Of a DNA stretch of 64,000 bases, positions 35,281 to 44,173 are shown in pieces. A model generated the notes under the pieces. The model was not told the DNA's origin and did not search any database. It was given only the letters and a program-made list of their open reading frames with translations. Location of the stretch: the NCBI RefSeq assembly GCF_021729845.1, contig NZ_CP063397.1, positions 1,130,001 to 1,194,000 of the forward strand, in the 5' to 3' direction. Origin of the DNA: Rhizobium sp. SL42 (GTDB lineage: Bacteria; Pseudomonadota; Alphaproteobacteria; Rhizobiales; Rhizobiaceae). A program made the translations under genes and the position numbers. Position 1 is the stretch's first letter, and each line of letters begins with the position of its first letter.

Positions 35281-36497
35281 CAGCTTGCCGCCTGCAACTG
35301 GATCACTCCGGCAGTGGCAGGCACGTCCTCACGCACCTCGTCCTTGCCTGTTGTAACAAACCGCGCCCACCGGTCCATCCAGCCGCGCCGAATGTCCAGA
35401 AGGTCGGACCTCATGTAGCTCGCCTCGACCTTGCCCATGACGTTGTGGGCGAGGATCATTTCGGCAATATCTCGCGGGCAGCCCTTTTCGGCCAAAAACA
35501 CCCTGAGCGAACTACGGAAGCCATGGGGTCTGGCCTCCATCTCCCGGCGCACCATGATCCGGCTGAGTGCCATATCCGACAATGCCTTGCCGCGTGGATT
35601 GGAAAAGATCAGGCCGTTGCGCGTAAGTGGCTTGGCCCGTTCGATCAGCGCATGCATCCCCGCCGTGAGCGGTACTCGGAACTCAGCCGTTTTGCCTTTT
35701 TGGCCCTTCATAAGCTCGGCTGGGATCGTGAGCACATCACCATCTATGTCTTTCAGTCGCGCCATTCGAACTGGCGTTGACCTAAGGCCGGTGAGGATCA
35801 CGAAGCGCAGCGCGAGGTGGCTGATCGAGCCATCATCTAGCGAGGCGTAGAATGTCGGGACATCTGACCAGTGAAGTGAAGGGATGTGCTGCACCTCATG
35901 CCCCTGTGCGCCGAGCAGGAGTTTCGCTTTCGCGCAAGCCTGTAAATCCACGTCATAGCCCAGTGCGGCGGCGTGCTTCATGACGATGGCGAGCCGCTGG
36001 AGCGCCTTCTCAGACGTTGCTGCTCGCGATTTCCAGATCGGTTTCAGTGCATCGCGGATCACGATCTGATCGATTTCCGCGACCGGCATCTTGCCGATCT
36101 TTGGCAGCACATAGTTCTCAAGAGGGCCAAACCAGCGGCCGGCTTGGCCCTCCTTGCGAAGACCGGGCTTCCTCGCCTCGAAAGCATCGAGCGCCACCTC
36201 CTCCAGCAAGTGAAGGCTCCTGGTCGCCTCGCGGCGTTCCCGTTCGCGCTCTTTGATGGGGTCTTTGCCGGCACGGGCCATTGCGCGCCACTTAGCCGCA
36301 GATAGGCGCGCCTCTGCCAAGGTTACGTCGGAAATGGAGCCGAGGCCCATGTGCCGCAATTTGCCCGCCACCGCCACCCTCAGCATCCAGCTTCCGGTGT
36401 CCTTCGAAGTCTTGAGGAGCCATAGACCTGCGCCATCCCCATATTTGCCGGCAGGGGATTGCCGTACATGCACTGCGCTCAGTTTCTCTCGTGCCAT
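35280..36497 (-). CDS. int: Tyrosine recombinase integrase
   Basis: P4-type site-specific recombinase of 405 residues that would integrate the island at tRNA-Gly. N-terminal DUF4102-like region (residues about 8-85, GDGAGLWLLKTSKDTGSWML), SAM-like core-binding domain (about 100-195), catalytic domain with Arg239 (TGLRSTPVR), His325-x-x-Arg328 (HGFRSSLRVF), His351 (ILAHNV) and nucleophile Tyr361 (EASYMRSD). All key residues are intact, so the enzyme should be active. It lies next to attR. Confidence 0.95.
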   Translation of the reverse strand: MAREKLSAVHVRQSPAGKYGDGAGLWLLKTSKDTGSWMLRVAVAGKLRHMGLGSISDVTLAEARLSAAKWRAMARAGKDPIKERERERREATRSLHLLEEVALDAFEARKPGLRKEGQAGRWFGPLENYVLPKIGKMPVAEIDQIVIRDALKPIWKSRAATSEKALQRLAIVMKHAAALGYDVDLQACAKAKLLLGAQGHEVQHIPSLHWSDVPTFYASLDDGSISHLALRFVILTGLRSTPVRMARLKDIDGDVLTIPAELMKGQKGKTAEFRVPLTAGMHALIERAKPLTRNGLIFSNPRGKALSDMALSRIMVRREMEARPHGFRSSLRVFLAEKGCPRDIAEMILAHNVMGKVEASYMRSDLLDIRRGWMDRWARFVTTGKDEVREDVPATAGVIQLQAAS

Positions 36498-36804
36498 GTC
36501 TGAAATCCGTTACACACTTTTCTCCACACACAACGTGTAGACGGTGCGATAACGGATGACAACGAAATATCACGAAATAGCCTAGGATTACAGGATTTCA
36601 GGATTTCTGAGCGGTAGAGTATCACTACAGATAACAGGCGATAAAAGCATATAGTTCTGTTCTGTGCGCTTCACCCGCTCCAGCGCTGCCCGACATCATT
36701 GATGGCTCTCGATGACACTGTGTCACCTTTTGACCATGGCATCAGAGCGTTCCACTGTCTCCTTTTTGCTGTATGCACGTCATGGAGACGAGAAGAGGGA
36801 CCAT
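36498..36804. promoter_or_regulatory. Integrase upstream region, arm-type repeats and chromosomal junction
   Basis: About 300 bp with no gene. ATCCGTTA (36505) and TAACGGAT (36550) form a perfect 8-bp inverted pair in front of int. ACGAAATA occurs at 36562 and 36572; three 8-bp tandem units GGATTACA, GGATTTCA, GGATTTCT cover 36585-36608. These may be integrase or AlpA binding sites. After attR (36684) ordinary chromosomal DNA resumes, with AGAGGGA as ribosome site for the next gene. Confidence 0.5.
36669..36684 (+). repeat. attR direct repeat
   Basis: CTTCACCCGCTCCAGC, identical to 27807-27822. It marks the right end of the island. Confidence 0.9.
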
Positions 36805-38364
36805 ATGACCAGCGGCCTGCACCACATCACGGCGATCACCCGCAAGATCCAGGCGAATGTCGATTTTTATCTCGGCTTTCTCGGGCTTCGGCTGGTCAAG
36901 CGCACCGGCGGGTTCGAGGATGCTGCCCAGCTTCATCTGTTCTATGGCGATGCGACGGCCAGTGCGGGCTCGCTGGTCTCCTTCCTCGCCTGGGAGGACG
37001 GCGCGCCGGGACGGGTCGGCCATGGTGCGCCGAGCGAGATTTCCTTTGCCATCGAACCGTCGGCCATCGGCTTCTGGCTGACACGGGCGCTGCAGTTCGG
37101 CATAAAGGCGTCTGGCCCGTCGCTCGAATTCGGTGAACCGGTGCTGCGCCTGACCGATCCCGACGGCATTATCGTCAAGCTGGTCGGGGTGGCCGGCCTG
37201 ATCCTCGGCAAGCCCTGGCGTACCCCCGGCATTGCCGCCGAAGACGCCATTGTCGGCCTGCGCGGGGCGACGCTTCTCTCCGAGCATCCGGTGGAAACCG
37301 CAGGCTTTCTGGTTCGCCATGGCGATTTTGCCGAAAGCGCCAGCGAAGGTGCCGTGACACGGCTTGCCTCCGGCGCCGGCCAAGTCATCGATATCCGCGA
37401 TGCCACGGGCTTCTGGCCCGCCATTCCCGGCACGGGCATGATCGATCATATCGCGCTGCGTTTACGCGATCGGGCCCATGTCGATCGGCAGGCCGGTAAC
37501 CTGGTCGCCGAAGGTCACGGCGTCATCAACGTGCATGACCGCAAGTATTTCTATTCGCTCTACGCGCGAGAACCGGCTGGCACCCTGGTCGAACTGGCCA
37601 GCGACGGCCCGGGTTTCGATGTCGATGAGCCGATGGACACCCTTGGCCAGCGGCTGTTCATCCCCGAGCATTTCAAGCTGGACAATGAAGACGTCACGCC
37701 GATGCTGCCGCAATTCGGCCTGCCCGGCGAACCGCGCATCATCTATCGCGATCTACCCTTTGTTCACCGCCTGCATGAACCGGAGACGGCCGACGGATCG
37801 AGCCTGATCCTGCTGCACGGCACGGGCGGCAACGAAGCGGACCTGCTGCCCTTCGGTCGCAAGCTTGGCCCGGATGCGCTTTTGATCGGCCTGCGCGGTC
37901 GCTCCACCGAGGAGGGCGTCGCCCGCTTCTTCCGGCGCTTCTCCGAACTGCGTTTCGACCAGAAGGATATCCGCTCGGAAGCCGAAGCCTTGGCCGGTTT
38001 TGTGGACGATGCCGTGCCGGCATATGATCTCGATACGCAGAAGCTCGCCTTTGTCGGCTATTCGAACGGCGCCAACATGCTGGCTGCCGCCATGATGCTC
38101 CATCCGGAGATTGCGACCACGGCCGTACTTCTGCGCCCCATGCGCGTGTTGGAGGAAACCCCGGACGTGCGGCTGCCCGGCAGTCGCGTGCTGATCGTGT
38201 CCGGAAAGGAAGATCCCTATGCCGAACATGCGCTGGCGCTCGCAGACCAGCTGCGCTCGGTCGGCGCCAGGGTCAGCCACCGCGTCATACCGGCCGGCCA
38301 CGCCCTCGTGGCTGCGGACATCGACGCCGCCCATGAATGGCTTGCGGCCGGTGCGCCGGCCTGA
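36805..38364 (+). CDS. VOC dioxygenase / alpha-beta hydrolase fusion
   Basis: A 519-residue two-part protein. Residues 1-310 are a ring-cleaving extradiol-type VOC enzyme with metal ligands in GLHHITAITR, IDHIALRLRD and LVELASDGPGF. Residues about 320-519 form a carboxylesterase-like hydrolase: LILLHGTGGNEADLL, nucleophile FVGYSNGANMLAA, and Asp/His in SGKEDPY and VIPAGHALV. The parts match separately encoded MhqO-like dioxygenases and MhqD-like esterases known from quinone stress in Bacillus. A role in hydroquinone ring opening is inferred. It is the first chromosomal gene after the island. Confidence 0.9.
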   Translation: MTSGLHHITAITRKIQANVDFYLGFLGLRLVKRTGGFEDAAQLHLFYGDATASAGSLVSFLAWEDGAPGRVGHGAPSEISFAIEPSAIGFWLTRALQFGIKASGPSLEFGEPVLRLTDPDGIIVKLVGVAGLILGKPWRTPGIAAEDAIVGLRGATLLSEHPVETAGFLVRHGDFAESASEGAVTRLASGAGQVIDIRDATGFWPAIPGTGMIDHIALRLRDRAHVDRQAGNLVAEGHGVINVHDRKYFYSLYAREPAGTLVELASDGPGFDVDEPMDTLGQRLFIPEHFKLDNEDVTPMLPQFGLPGEPRIIYRDLPFVHRLHEPETADGSSLILLHGTGGNEADLLPFGRKLGPDALLIGLRGRSTEEGVARFFRRFSELRFDQKDIRSEAEALAGFVDDAVPAYDLDTQKLAFVGYSNGANMLAAAMMLHPEIATTAVLLRPMRVLEETPDVRLPGSRVLIVSGKEDPYAEHALALADQLRSVGARVSHRVIPAGHALVAADIDAAHEWLAAGAPA

Positions 38365-38415
38365 ATGTATCCGCAGCGGTCAGCCAGCCGTGCCAGTGTC
38401 TGATGGTCGATCCGA

Positions 38416-40389
38416 TCACGCCGCAAATACTGCGCCCTGTCCGTCGATCCTGGCGTTTGGCGCTAGGCTGCGCGACGGCAGATGCGGTGTCTTGCTCCAG
38501 TAGAACGGCCTGAGGCGCAGCTCGATCACGGCCTTCCACGCCGCAATCGAAATCGCCATCCAGTAGACCGGGATATACAGCCAGCAGCGGCCCAGACTGA
38601 TTTTCTCGCGCGGGCTCATCGGCATCGAGCCGGAGACATAGAACACGGCATAGCTGCCGAGAATGTTGACCATGTCGATCGCCAGCATGACCTTGGTGAA
38701 GACAGAGCTGTCATGTGCGGGGGATTGCAGCATCGACGCGACAGACAGGGCAATGAAACTGAGAAGCGCCGGATGGCTGAGCGCCGAGATCAGCATGCCG
38801 CCGATCAGCAGCTGGAAGACGAAAAAGGGCAGAGGCCGCATCTCCCGCATCGTCCTGCCCGGATTGCGCATCAGCACCAGCCACGTCTGCAGCCAGCCCT
38901 TGTACCAGCGCGTCCTTTGCCCCAGCCAGACCGGAAATCGCGTCGGCGCGTCCTCAAGCGTCGGCAGGGACAGCGTCGCCACTGCATAGCCCATGCGATT
39001 GAGCCGCATGCCGAGATCGGCATCCTCGGTGACGTTGAATGGATCCCATCCGCCGCAGCCGGTCAGGACCGCAGTGCGAAAATGGTTGGAGGTGCCGCCC
39101 AGCGGCAATGGCATGCGATAGAAGCCGAGCGCCGGCAGCAGGCGCCGAAACAGCGCCGCATATTCCAGCGCAAAGATCGCACTCAGCCAGCTTTCCCCGC
39201 CATTGGCGATCACCAGTGGCGACTGTAGGCAGGCCAACTTGTCCGAACTCAGGCGGAACCGGTGGTAGGCCTCGCGCAACTGCTGGGGATGCGGCCTGTC
39301 CTCGGCGTCATAGATGGTAACGAACTCGCCGCGTGCACCCGCCAGCGCATAGGTCAGTGCCTTTGGTTTGGTCCGCGGCTGCATTGCGGGCACTTCCACC
39401 ACCTGGAAATGCGGGCCGGGACGAACCTTTGCAATTGCGGCCAGCGTCTCCAGGTCATCCGCCTCGCAGACGAGCTTGATGTCGAGCCGGCTCCGGGGCC
39501 AGTCGATCTCCTCGAGCGCCGCGATCAGCTGGGGCACCACCGCCGCCTCGCGGTAGATCGCCACCATCACGGTATAGATCGGCAGGGCCGTGTCGGCGCT
39601 TTCCAGCAAGGCCTGGTGCTCCGGCCCATGGCGACGCGTATGTGTGAGGACCGCAAGCCGCAACAGTAAGGCACCGAAATGGAAAAGCGACAGGACCAGA
39701 TGCAGGATGACCATGAGAAGTTGCGGCGCCAGCGCCAGCAGCATCAGCAGCCCACTGATGAACAACCCGGCGGAAAAGCCCTGGTCGCCCGTCACGACCG
39801 TTCGCGCCGAAAGCGGCTGCGTATTCTGGAACAGCCCGTGCACGGCAACCCTGCTCCGCCGTTCCCCGCCGGCTTTCCACACCGCATGGCGGATCGCCGA
39901 CGGAGTGGTGATCGCCATGGCCTCGCCAAGGCCGGCGCTGCGTTTCACCCGCGTTGCGAGGCCCTCGATATGGGTGATTTTCGGCACAAGGGCGATCACC
40001 GGTGCCCGGCCGTTGCAATGCAGCCGCACCAGGGTCGGCTCCTTCAACTGGCTGTCCAGTGCCGGGCCGTCATTGATCATTTCGTCCGGGATGTCAGCGA
40101 TAAACGGAAGGCCGGCCATGCGCGCCAGCCCGCCGTAATAGGCCTCTTCGTCGATCGCCCCTGACGCGAGTAGCTCGGTTTCAATGCTCGTGCCCGTCAC
40201 TGCGGCGCGCTGCGCCATGCGGGCGATCAGCGGCTTTGAGATGCCGAGTGTCTTCAGCAGCAGGGCCTCATGGCGAAACCTGGCAAAATGTCGTGCCCGC
40301 GCTGCGCTCACTGCGCCTCGCTCTGAACGGCCCGTGTCTGGTAATCGGTGCGCGACAAGCCGCGCGAACCCATATTCCCTCGTCCACAT
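38416..40389 (-). CDS. Membrane glycosyltransferase family 2
   Basis: A 657-residue processive-type glycosyltransferase. N-terminal region (residues about 35-170) resembles the GspE/MshE N-terminal domain (LKTLGISKPLIARMAQRAAV, SGAIDEEAYYGGLARMAGLP). Membrane helices at about 205-250, then the GT2 core with CEADDLE, IYDAEDRPHP (DxD), GGTSNHFRTAVL, TEDADLGMRL and QRTRWYKGW, then four more C-terminal helices. It probably makes or exports a polysaccharide; the polymer is unknown. The ATG at 40389 is the first credible start; an upstream TTG is possible. Divergent from the binding-protein gene. Confidence 0.87.
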   Translation of the reverse strand: MWTREYGFARLVAHRLPDTGRSERGAVSAARARHFARFRHEALLLKTLGISKPLIARMAQRAAVTGTSIETELLASGAIDEEAYYGGLARMAGLPFIADIPDEMINDGPALDSQLKEPTLVRLHCNGRAPVIALVPKITHIEGLATRVKRSAGLGEAMAITTPSAIRHAVWKAGGERRSRVAVHGLFQNTQPLSARTVVTGDQGFSAGLFISGLLMLLALAPQLLMVILHLVLSLFHFGALLLRLAVLTHTRRHGPEHQALLESADTALPIYTVMVAIYREAAVVPQLIAALEEIDWPRSRLDIKLVCEADDLETLAAIAKVRPGPHFQVVEVPAMQPRTKPKALTYALAGARGEFVTIYDAEDRPHPQQLREAYHRFRLSSDKLACLQSPLVIANGGESWLSAIFALEYAALFRRLLPALGFYRMPLPLGGTSNHFRTAVLTGCGGWDPFNVTEDADLGMRLNRMGYAVATLSLPTLEDAPTRFPVWLGQRTRWYKGWLQTWLVLMRNPGRTMREMRPLPFFVFQLLIGGMLISALSHPALLSFIALSVASMLQSPAHDSSVFTKVMLAIDMVNILGSYAVFYVSGSMPMSPREKISLGRCWLYIPVYWMAISIAAWKAVIELRLRPFYWSKTPHLPSRSLAPNARIDGQGAVFAA

Positions 40390-40500
40390 GAACCTGATAC
40401 ACGTCACCACCCCAGATGACGTCCCCAATGACCCCGGTATGTGATGATACGGATACGCGCAGAAGTTACATCCCTAGATTTACGTGGGTTGTGTTCCTGG

Positions 40501-41358
40501 ATGTGCCGTTTTTTGCTGCCTCTTCTGCTGATCCTTGCACCGCCCGCCCATGCGCAGGCCCCCGCCGTACCGGTTCAGGGCGAAATTGCGGGCGATCTGC
40601 CGGTGCTCTTTGATGCGCGCGAGCGACTGGCGCGGCCCGACACCAACGACATCCTGCGCCTGCGCTTCCTCACCACGACGGATTTCCCGCCCTTCAATTT
40701 CACCGATCAGACAGGCCGGCTGGCCGGCTTCCACATCGATCTCGCCCGCGCATTGTGCGCCGAACTCGGCCTGGAGGCGAAATGCCAGATCCAGGCGCTT
40801 CCCTATGCGCAATTGCAGGAGGCGCTTGAAGCCGGGCAGGGCGACGCGGTTCTGGCCGGCGTTGCGGTCACGGCGGCCCTGCGCCAGCGCTTCGTCTTCA
40901 GCCGGCCCTACATGCTCCTGCCGGCGCGTTTCATCCGCCATCGCGATACGCAACTGTCGCGACAGGATTCCGCTGCGCTGTTCGGTCGTCCTGTCGGCGT
41001 GCTGGCTGGTACGGCGCATGAGGCGATGCTGAAAGCCTTCTTTCCCGACATCAAGCCGGTGACATTTGAAACCCGCGAAACGATGCTGTCGGCGCTGAAG
41101 GATCGCAAGGTCGATGCCGCCTTTGCCGATGCCCTGCAACTGTCCTTCTGGACGCAAAGCCCGGCCGCGGGCAATTGCTGCACGCTGTTTGACGGACCCT
41201 ATCTGTCTGAAAGGTTTCTCGGAGAAGGCATGACAATCATGCTCGGCCCGCAGGGCGGCACGCTCGCCGCCGCCATCGACAGCGCCCTTGCGGCGCTGTC
41301 GCGTAGTGGCCGGCTGGAAGAGATCTATCTGCGCTATTTCCCCTCCGGCCTTTATTGA
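40501..41358 (+). CDS. Periplasmic family 3 solute-binding protein
   Basis: Signal peptide (CRFLLPLLLILAPPAHAQA) followed by a typical polar-amino-acid-type binding fold: LRFLTTTDFPPFNFTDQTGR, GFHIDLARALCAELGL, VGVLAGTAHEAML and VDAAFADALQLSFW. No transporter permease or ATPase genes adjoin, so it may serve a distant ABC system or act as a sensor partner. The ATG at 40501 gives the cleanest signal peptide, but 40441 is also possible; neither has a strong ribosome site. Confidence 0.85.
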   Translation: MCRFLLPLLLILAPPAHAQAPAVPVQGEIAGDLPVLFDARERLARPDTNDILRLRFLTTTDFPPFNFTDQTGRLAGFHIDLARALCAELGLEAKCQIQALPYAQLQEALEAGQGDAVLAGVAVTAALRQRFVFSRPYMLLPARFIRHRDTQLSRQDSAALFGRPVGVLAGTAHEAMLKAFFPDIKPVTFETRETMLSALKDRKVDAAFADALQLSFWTQSPAAGNCCTLFDGPYLSERFLGEGMTIMLGPQGGTLAAAIDSALAALSRSGRLEEIYLRYFPSGLY

Positions 41359-41404
41359 GCCTGACTCTGATCGACTTTCCCGGCCGCGCGCAGGCGTGCG
41401 GAAT

Positions 41405-41818
41405 TCAGCCCTGGCGGTACCGCGCCGTGGCGCTCCGCTCGATTGCCGCGCAAACCAGCTTGTCGAGTTTCAGGCGGCTGCGCAGCAGGTCGAGCAGCCG
41501 CAATTCCTCGGAGCGGATCGCAAGATCCACCGCCGCAATCTCGACAGCAAGTGCATAGGCGGTCTCGTAAAGCCGCTCCGGCAGTGCGTCGCGAACGGTC
41601 TCCAGCGCGACATCCAGGCCTTCGGGCCCATTAAGGATCTCGGCGCATCGCTGCGAGACCGCGATCAGCCGATCCTTGTCGAAGGCCGCAAAGACCGGGA
41701 GGATGTCGATCAGCTGGCCGATCCTGCGCAGTTCCTTTTCGGCCATGGCATTGTCGACGGCCGAAGCCATCACCATGACAAAGATGAGCGCTTCTTCGGA
41801 GGAGACGTGGTTTTGCAT
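41405..41818 (-). CDS. TerB-like protein
   Basis: A 137-residue all-helical cytosolic protein resembling the tellurite-resistance TerB fold (SEEALIFVMVMASAVDNAMAEKE at the N-terminus; AYALAVEIAAVDLAIRSEELRLLD further on, the usual acidic metal-site repeats). Single-gene unit, not in a ter cluster. Function unknown. Start at 41818 chosen for the conserved N-terminus. Confidence 0.8.
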   Translation of the reverse strand: MQNHVSSEEALIFVMVMASAVDNAMAEKELRRIGQLIDILPVFAAFDKDRLIAVSQRCAEILNGPEGLDVALETVRDALPERLYETAYALAVEIAAVDLAIRSEELRLLDLLRSRLKLDKLVCAAIERSATARYRQG

Positions 41819-41941
41819 GAAGTCCGGGTCCTGGTTGTTTCGGCCAAGAGTAGGGACTGCATCGGCCGCTTTCAAGGCGCAGCACCTGTCTCATGCGAGA
41901 AGGTGCAGATCCGACGGCCCTTTGGCGAACGGCTGCGGATG

Positions 41942-42637
41942 TCAGCGGGCGGCGCTGGCGAACAGGCCGATGCCGTCCATGCGCGCCTTTTCGGTCAGCA
42001 TTGCCAGCGCCGATCCCTCGCGTGCCTCCGCCCAGCCATGCTGGGCAAGCCAAGTCGAGATATCCAGCGTGCCGACCCAGCAGCGTGTCTCGATCTCGCC
42101 GACCCAATGTTGCTCGCTCGTTTCACAGGCGAGCGACCGGTTGCGCAGCAACAGCCTTTGCTGCGTACGCGCCATCATGCCGCACGGCCACTCTCCGGCA
42201 TCGGTCGCCGGACAGTTGCGCTCGAGCGCGGTCGCCTGGATATCGACAAGCCGTATGCGCTGATCATCTCCGAAAGCGACGATGCCCGCCTGTGGTGAGA
42301 TTGGCCGCGGCAGAAGAACCACCTCCGGCTTGGCGGCCACGCGCGTTTCGCTCAACGGTTCGCGGGGCGCCACACGTTCGAGGTTTTCGGCATTGGCAAC
42401 GGCCGGCGAGGCAAACACGTCCGGCGCAATCGGCCTGACGCTGCGGCCCTCGATCTGCGGCTCGACGATGGCGTCGGCTTCCGGCAGGTCCAGCTCCGCC
42501 GGATCCGGCACATCCATGTCTTCCAGATCGTACTCGACCGGCTCGTCACGCAGCGAATGGCCGGCGGATGCGACGAGAAAACCCCAGATCAGGAGGCCGG
42601 AGAGGCCGATGGCGAGCGTGATGCCGTTCCGTCGCAT
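41942..42637 (-). CDS. Membrane-anchored degenerate nuclease-like protein
   Basis: A 231-residue protein with an N-terminal signal anchor (ITLAIGLSGLLIWGFLVASAG), an acidic linker and a C-terminal domain (about 120-231) laid out like thermonucleases: IRLVDIQATALERNC, PCGMMARTQQRLLL, and LAQHGWAEAREG...EKARMDGIGLF. The catalytic Asp/Glu/Arg set of active thermonuclease is not evident, so it is probably catalytically dead. Lies 12 bp after the S24 repressor gene on the same strand. Confidence 0.7.
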   Translation of the reverse strand: MRRNGITLAIGLSGLLIWGFLVASAGHSLRDEPVEYDLEDMDVPDPAELDLPEADAIVEPQIEGRSVRPIAPDVFASPAVANAENLERVAPREPLSETRVAAKPEVVLLPRPISPQAGIVAFGDDQRIRLVDIQATALERNCPATDAGEWPCGMMARTQQRLLLRNRSLACETSEQHWVGEIETRCWVGTLDISTWLAQHGWAEAREGSALAMLTEKARMDGIGLFASAAR

Positions 42638-42649
42638 AGGTGCGTTTTC

Positions 42650-43315
42650 CTACTGGCTGGCCCAGATGATCCGCGCCACCCATTCGACATCGCTCATGTC
42701 GAGGCTGCGTGGCGGGTGTTCCGGGTTGAGCGATTGCAAGTCGATGCTTTTGCCGCCCTGCCGGGCGAGGATCTTGGCCATGACCTCGCCCTCGCGGGTC
42801 TTGACCACAACGCGGTCGCCACGGCGCACCTGTGCGCCGGGCTCGACGATCAGGATGTCGCCGTCGCGGTAGAGCGGCTTCATGCTGTCGCCTTGTACTT
42901 CGAGCGCGTAGACGCCGGCGCCGCGCCCGGGAGGAGAGGGAAATTCCACCAGGTCCCAGCCCTGGCCGGCGGGAAATCCGCCATCGTCGAAAAACCCGCC
43001 CGCGCCCGCCTGCGCCATGCCGAGCAACGGGATGGAGCTGGCCTGGGCCGGAAACGCCCCCTGGGGAATTTGGAAACGGCCGGCATCCGGCGAGACGTAG
43101 CTCATGAACTGATCGAGGCTCGCGCCGGTCGCATCGAGCACCTTGGAAATGGATTCCGTCGATGGCCAGCGCATCCGTCCGTCGGCGGCCACCCGTTTGG
43201 ATTTGTTGAACGAGGTCGGGTCCAGGCCCGCCTTGCGTGCAAGCCCTGAGGGCGTCAGCGAATGCCGCTCGGCAAGGCGGTCAATCGCGGCCCATATGCT
43301 GTCGTGCGAAAGCAT
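42650..43315 (-). CDS. S24/LexA-like transcriptional repressor
   Basis: A 221-residue C1-type regulator: N-terminal HTH (IDRLAERHSLTPSGLARKAG, DPTSFNKSKR) and C-terminal S24 peptidase domain with Ser in VQGDSMKPLYRDGD and Lys in RVVVKTREGEVMAK. It could self-cleave on RecA activation. No prophage genes adjoin; homologues are chromosomal in many rhizobia. The start at 43315 places the HTH properly. Confidence 0.88.
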   Translation of the reverse strand: MLSHDSIWAAIDRLAERHSLTPSGLARKAGLDPTSFNKSKRVAADGRMRWPSTESISKVLDATGASLDQFMSYVSPDAGRFQIPQGAFPAQASSIPLLGMAQAGAGGFFDDGGFPAGQGWDLVEFPSPPGRGAGVYALEVQGDSMKPLYRDGDILIVEPGAQVRRGDRVVVKTREGEVMAKILARQGGKSIDLQSLNPEHPPRSLDMSDVEWVARIIWASQ

Positions 43316-43444
43316 GATCGCGCCTGCTCCAGGACCGGATAGGCGGCACACAGTCTGCCCCGGCCAACTCGGCTCGAACAATAAGGCAGAGTGTCATCCT
43401 AGTAAAGCAAAAAGGAATAAAATCCTTGCGGCGATGGTCGCCCG

Positions 43445-44092
43445 TCAGGCGACCATCGCCATGTTGATCTTGCCGAGCTGGATCACCGCCTGGGTCCGGC
43501 TGTCGACCTTGAGCTTCAGCAGGATGGCAGAGACATGCGCCTTGATGGTTGCTTCCGATACGCCGAGTTCATAGGCGATCTGCTTGTTCAGCAGCCCTTC
43601 GCCGAGCATGCCGAGCACGCGGCTCTGCTGCGGCGTCAGCGTCCTCAGCCGGCTGATCAGGTCGGCCACGTCCGGATCGGTCTCCTGTCCACCCTGATAG
43701 CTCTTCGGCGTCCAGATATCGCCTTCCAGCACGCACTGGATGGCTGCCCGGATATCGTCGATGCCGGAGGATTTCGAGATGAAGCCGGATGCGCCCAGTT
43801 CCAGCGCCCGGCGAATGGTCACCGGATCGTCGCTGGCCGAAACGATCACCAGCGGCAGGCTGGCGAATTCGGCGCGCATCGCCATAAGGCCGGAAAAGCC
43901 GCTGACGCCGGGCATGGCAAGATCCAGCAGCATCAGGTCGGCATCGGGATGGGCTGTTGCTGCTGCCCGCGCCGCTTCGAAATCTCCGGCCTCGATGATC
44001 GTCTGGGTTCCGTCGATGCCGGTCACCGCCTGGCGCAATGCGCCGCGAAACAGTGGATGGTCGTCAGCTATGATGAATGTGGATGCAGCCAT
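43445..44092 (-). CDS. LuxR/NarL family response regulator
   Basis: A 215-residue two-domain regulator: receiver with acidic pair IADDHPLF, phospho-acceptor in LMLLDLAMPGVSG, Lys in GFISKSSG, and a LuxR-type HTH (LTPQQSRVLGMLGEGLLNKQ, then IAYELGVSEATIKAHVSAIL). ATG at 44092 follows GGGAG. No histidine kinase gene is adjacent (orphan), so its input is unknown. Confidence 0.93.
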   Translation of the reverse strand: MAASTFIIADDHPLFRGALRQAVTGIDGTQTIIEAGDFEAARAAATAHPDADLMLLDLAMPGVSGFSGLMAMRAEFASLPLVIVSASDDPVTIRRALELGASGFISKSSGIDDIRAAIQCVLEGDIWTPKSYQGGQETDPDVADLISRLRTLTPQQSRVLGMLGEGLLNKQIAYELGVSEATIKAHVSAILLKLKVDSRTQAVIQLGKINMAMVA

Positions 44093-44173
44093 GTCAAAGC
44101 TCCCTCCCAAGAGCTGTGTCAGCTATCGCGCAACGCGCCTGTCTTCTTTTAGCGCTTGCTGCGTCACTAGACA

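Larger units (their letters stand above)
27823..36684. mobile_element. PICI-like phage satellite island
   Basis: An 8.9-kb element bounded by a 16-bp direct repeat at tRNA-Gly(CCC). All genes recognised point leftward: tyrosine integrase, AlpA regulator, GNAT protein, SF3 helicase replication protein, exported protein, small terminase subunit and small phage-like proteins. No structural, portal, large terminase or lysis genes were recognised, so it cannot make virions alone; integrase, replicon and terS without terL is the pattern of phage-inducible chromosomal islands. An iteron origin lies beside the replication gene. Confidence 0.8.

Noticed and set aside
27823..36684. Ordinary defective prophage
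   Set aside because: No recognised structural-gene remnants or obviously broken frames; genes are intact and tightly packed, as in satellites. A decayed prophage remains possible but less likely.
42650..43315. Prophage repressor marking another phage
   Set aside because: No phage genes nearby; S24 repressors of this type also occur as stand-alone chromosomal genes.
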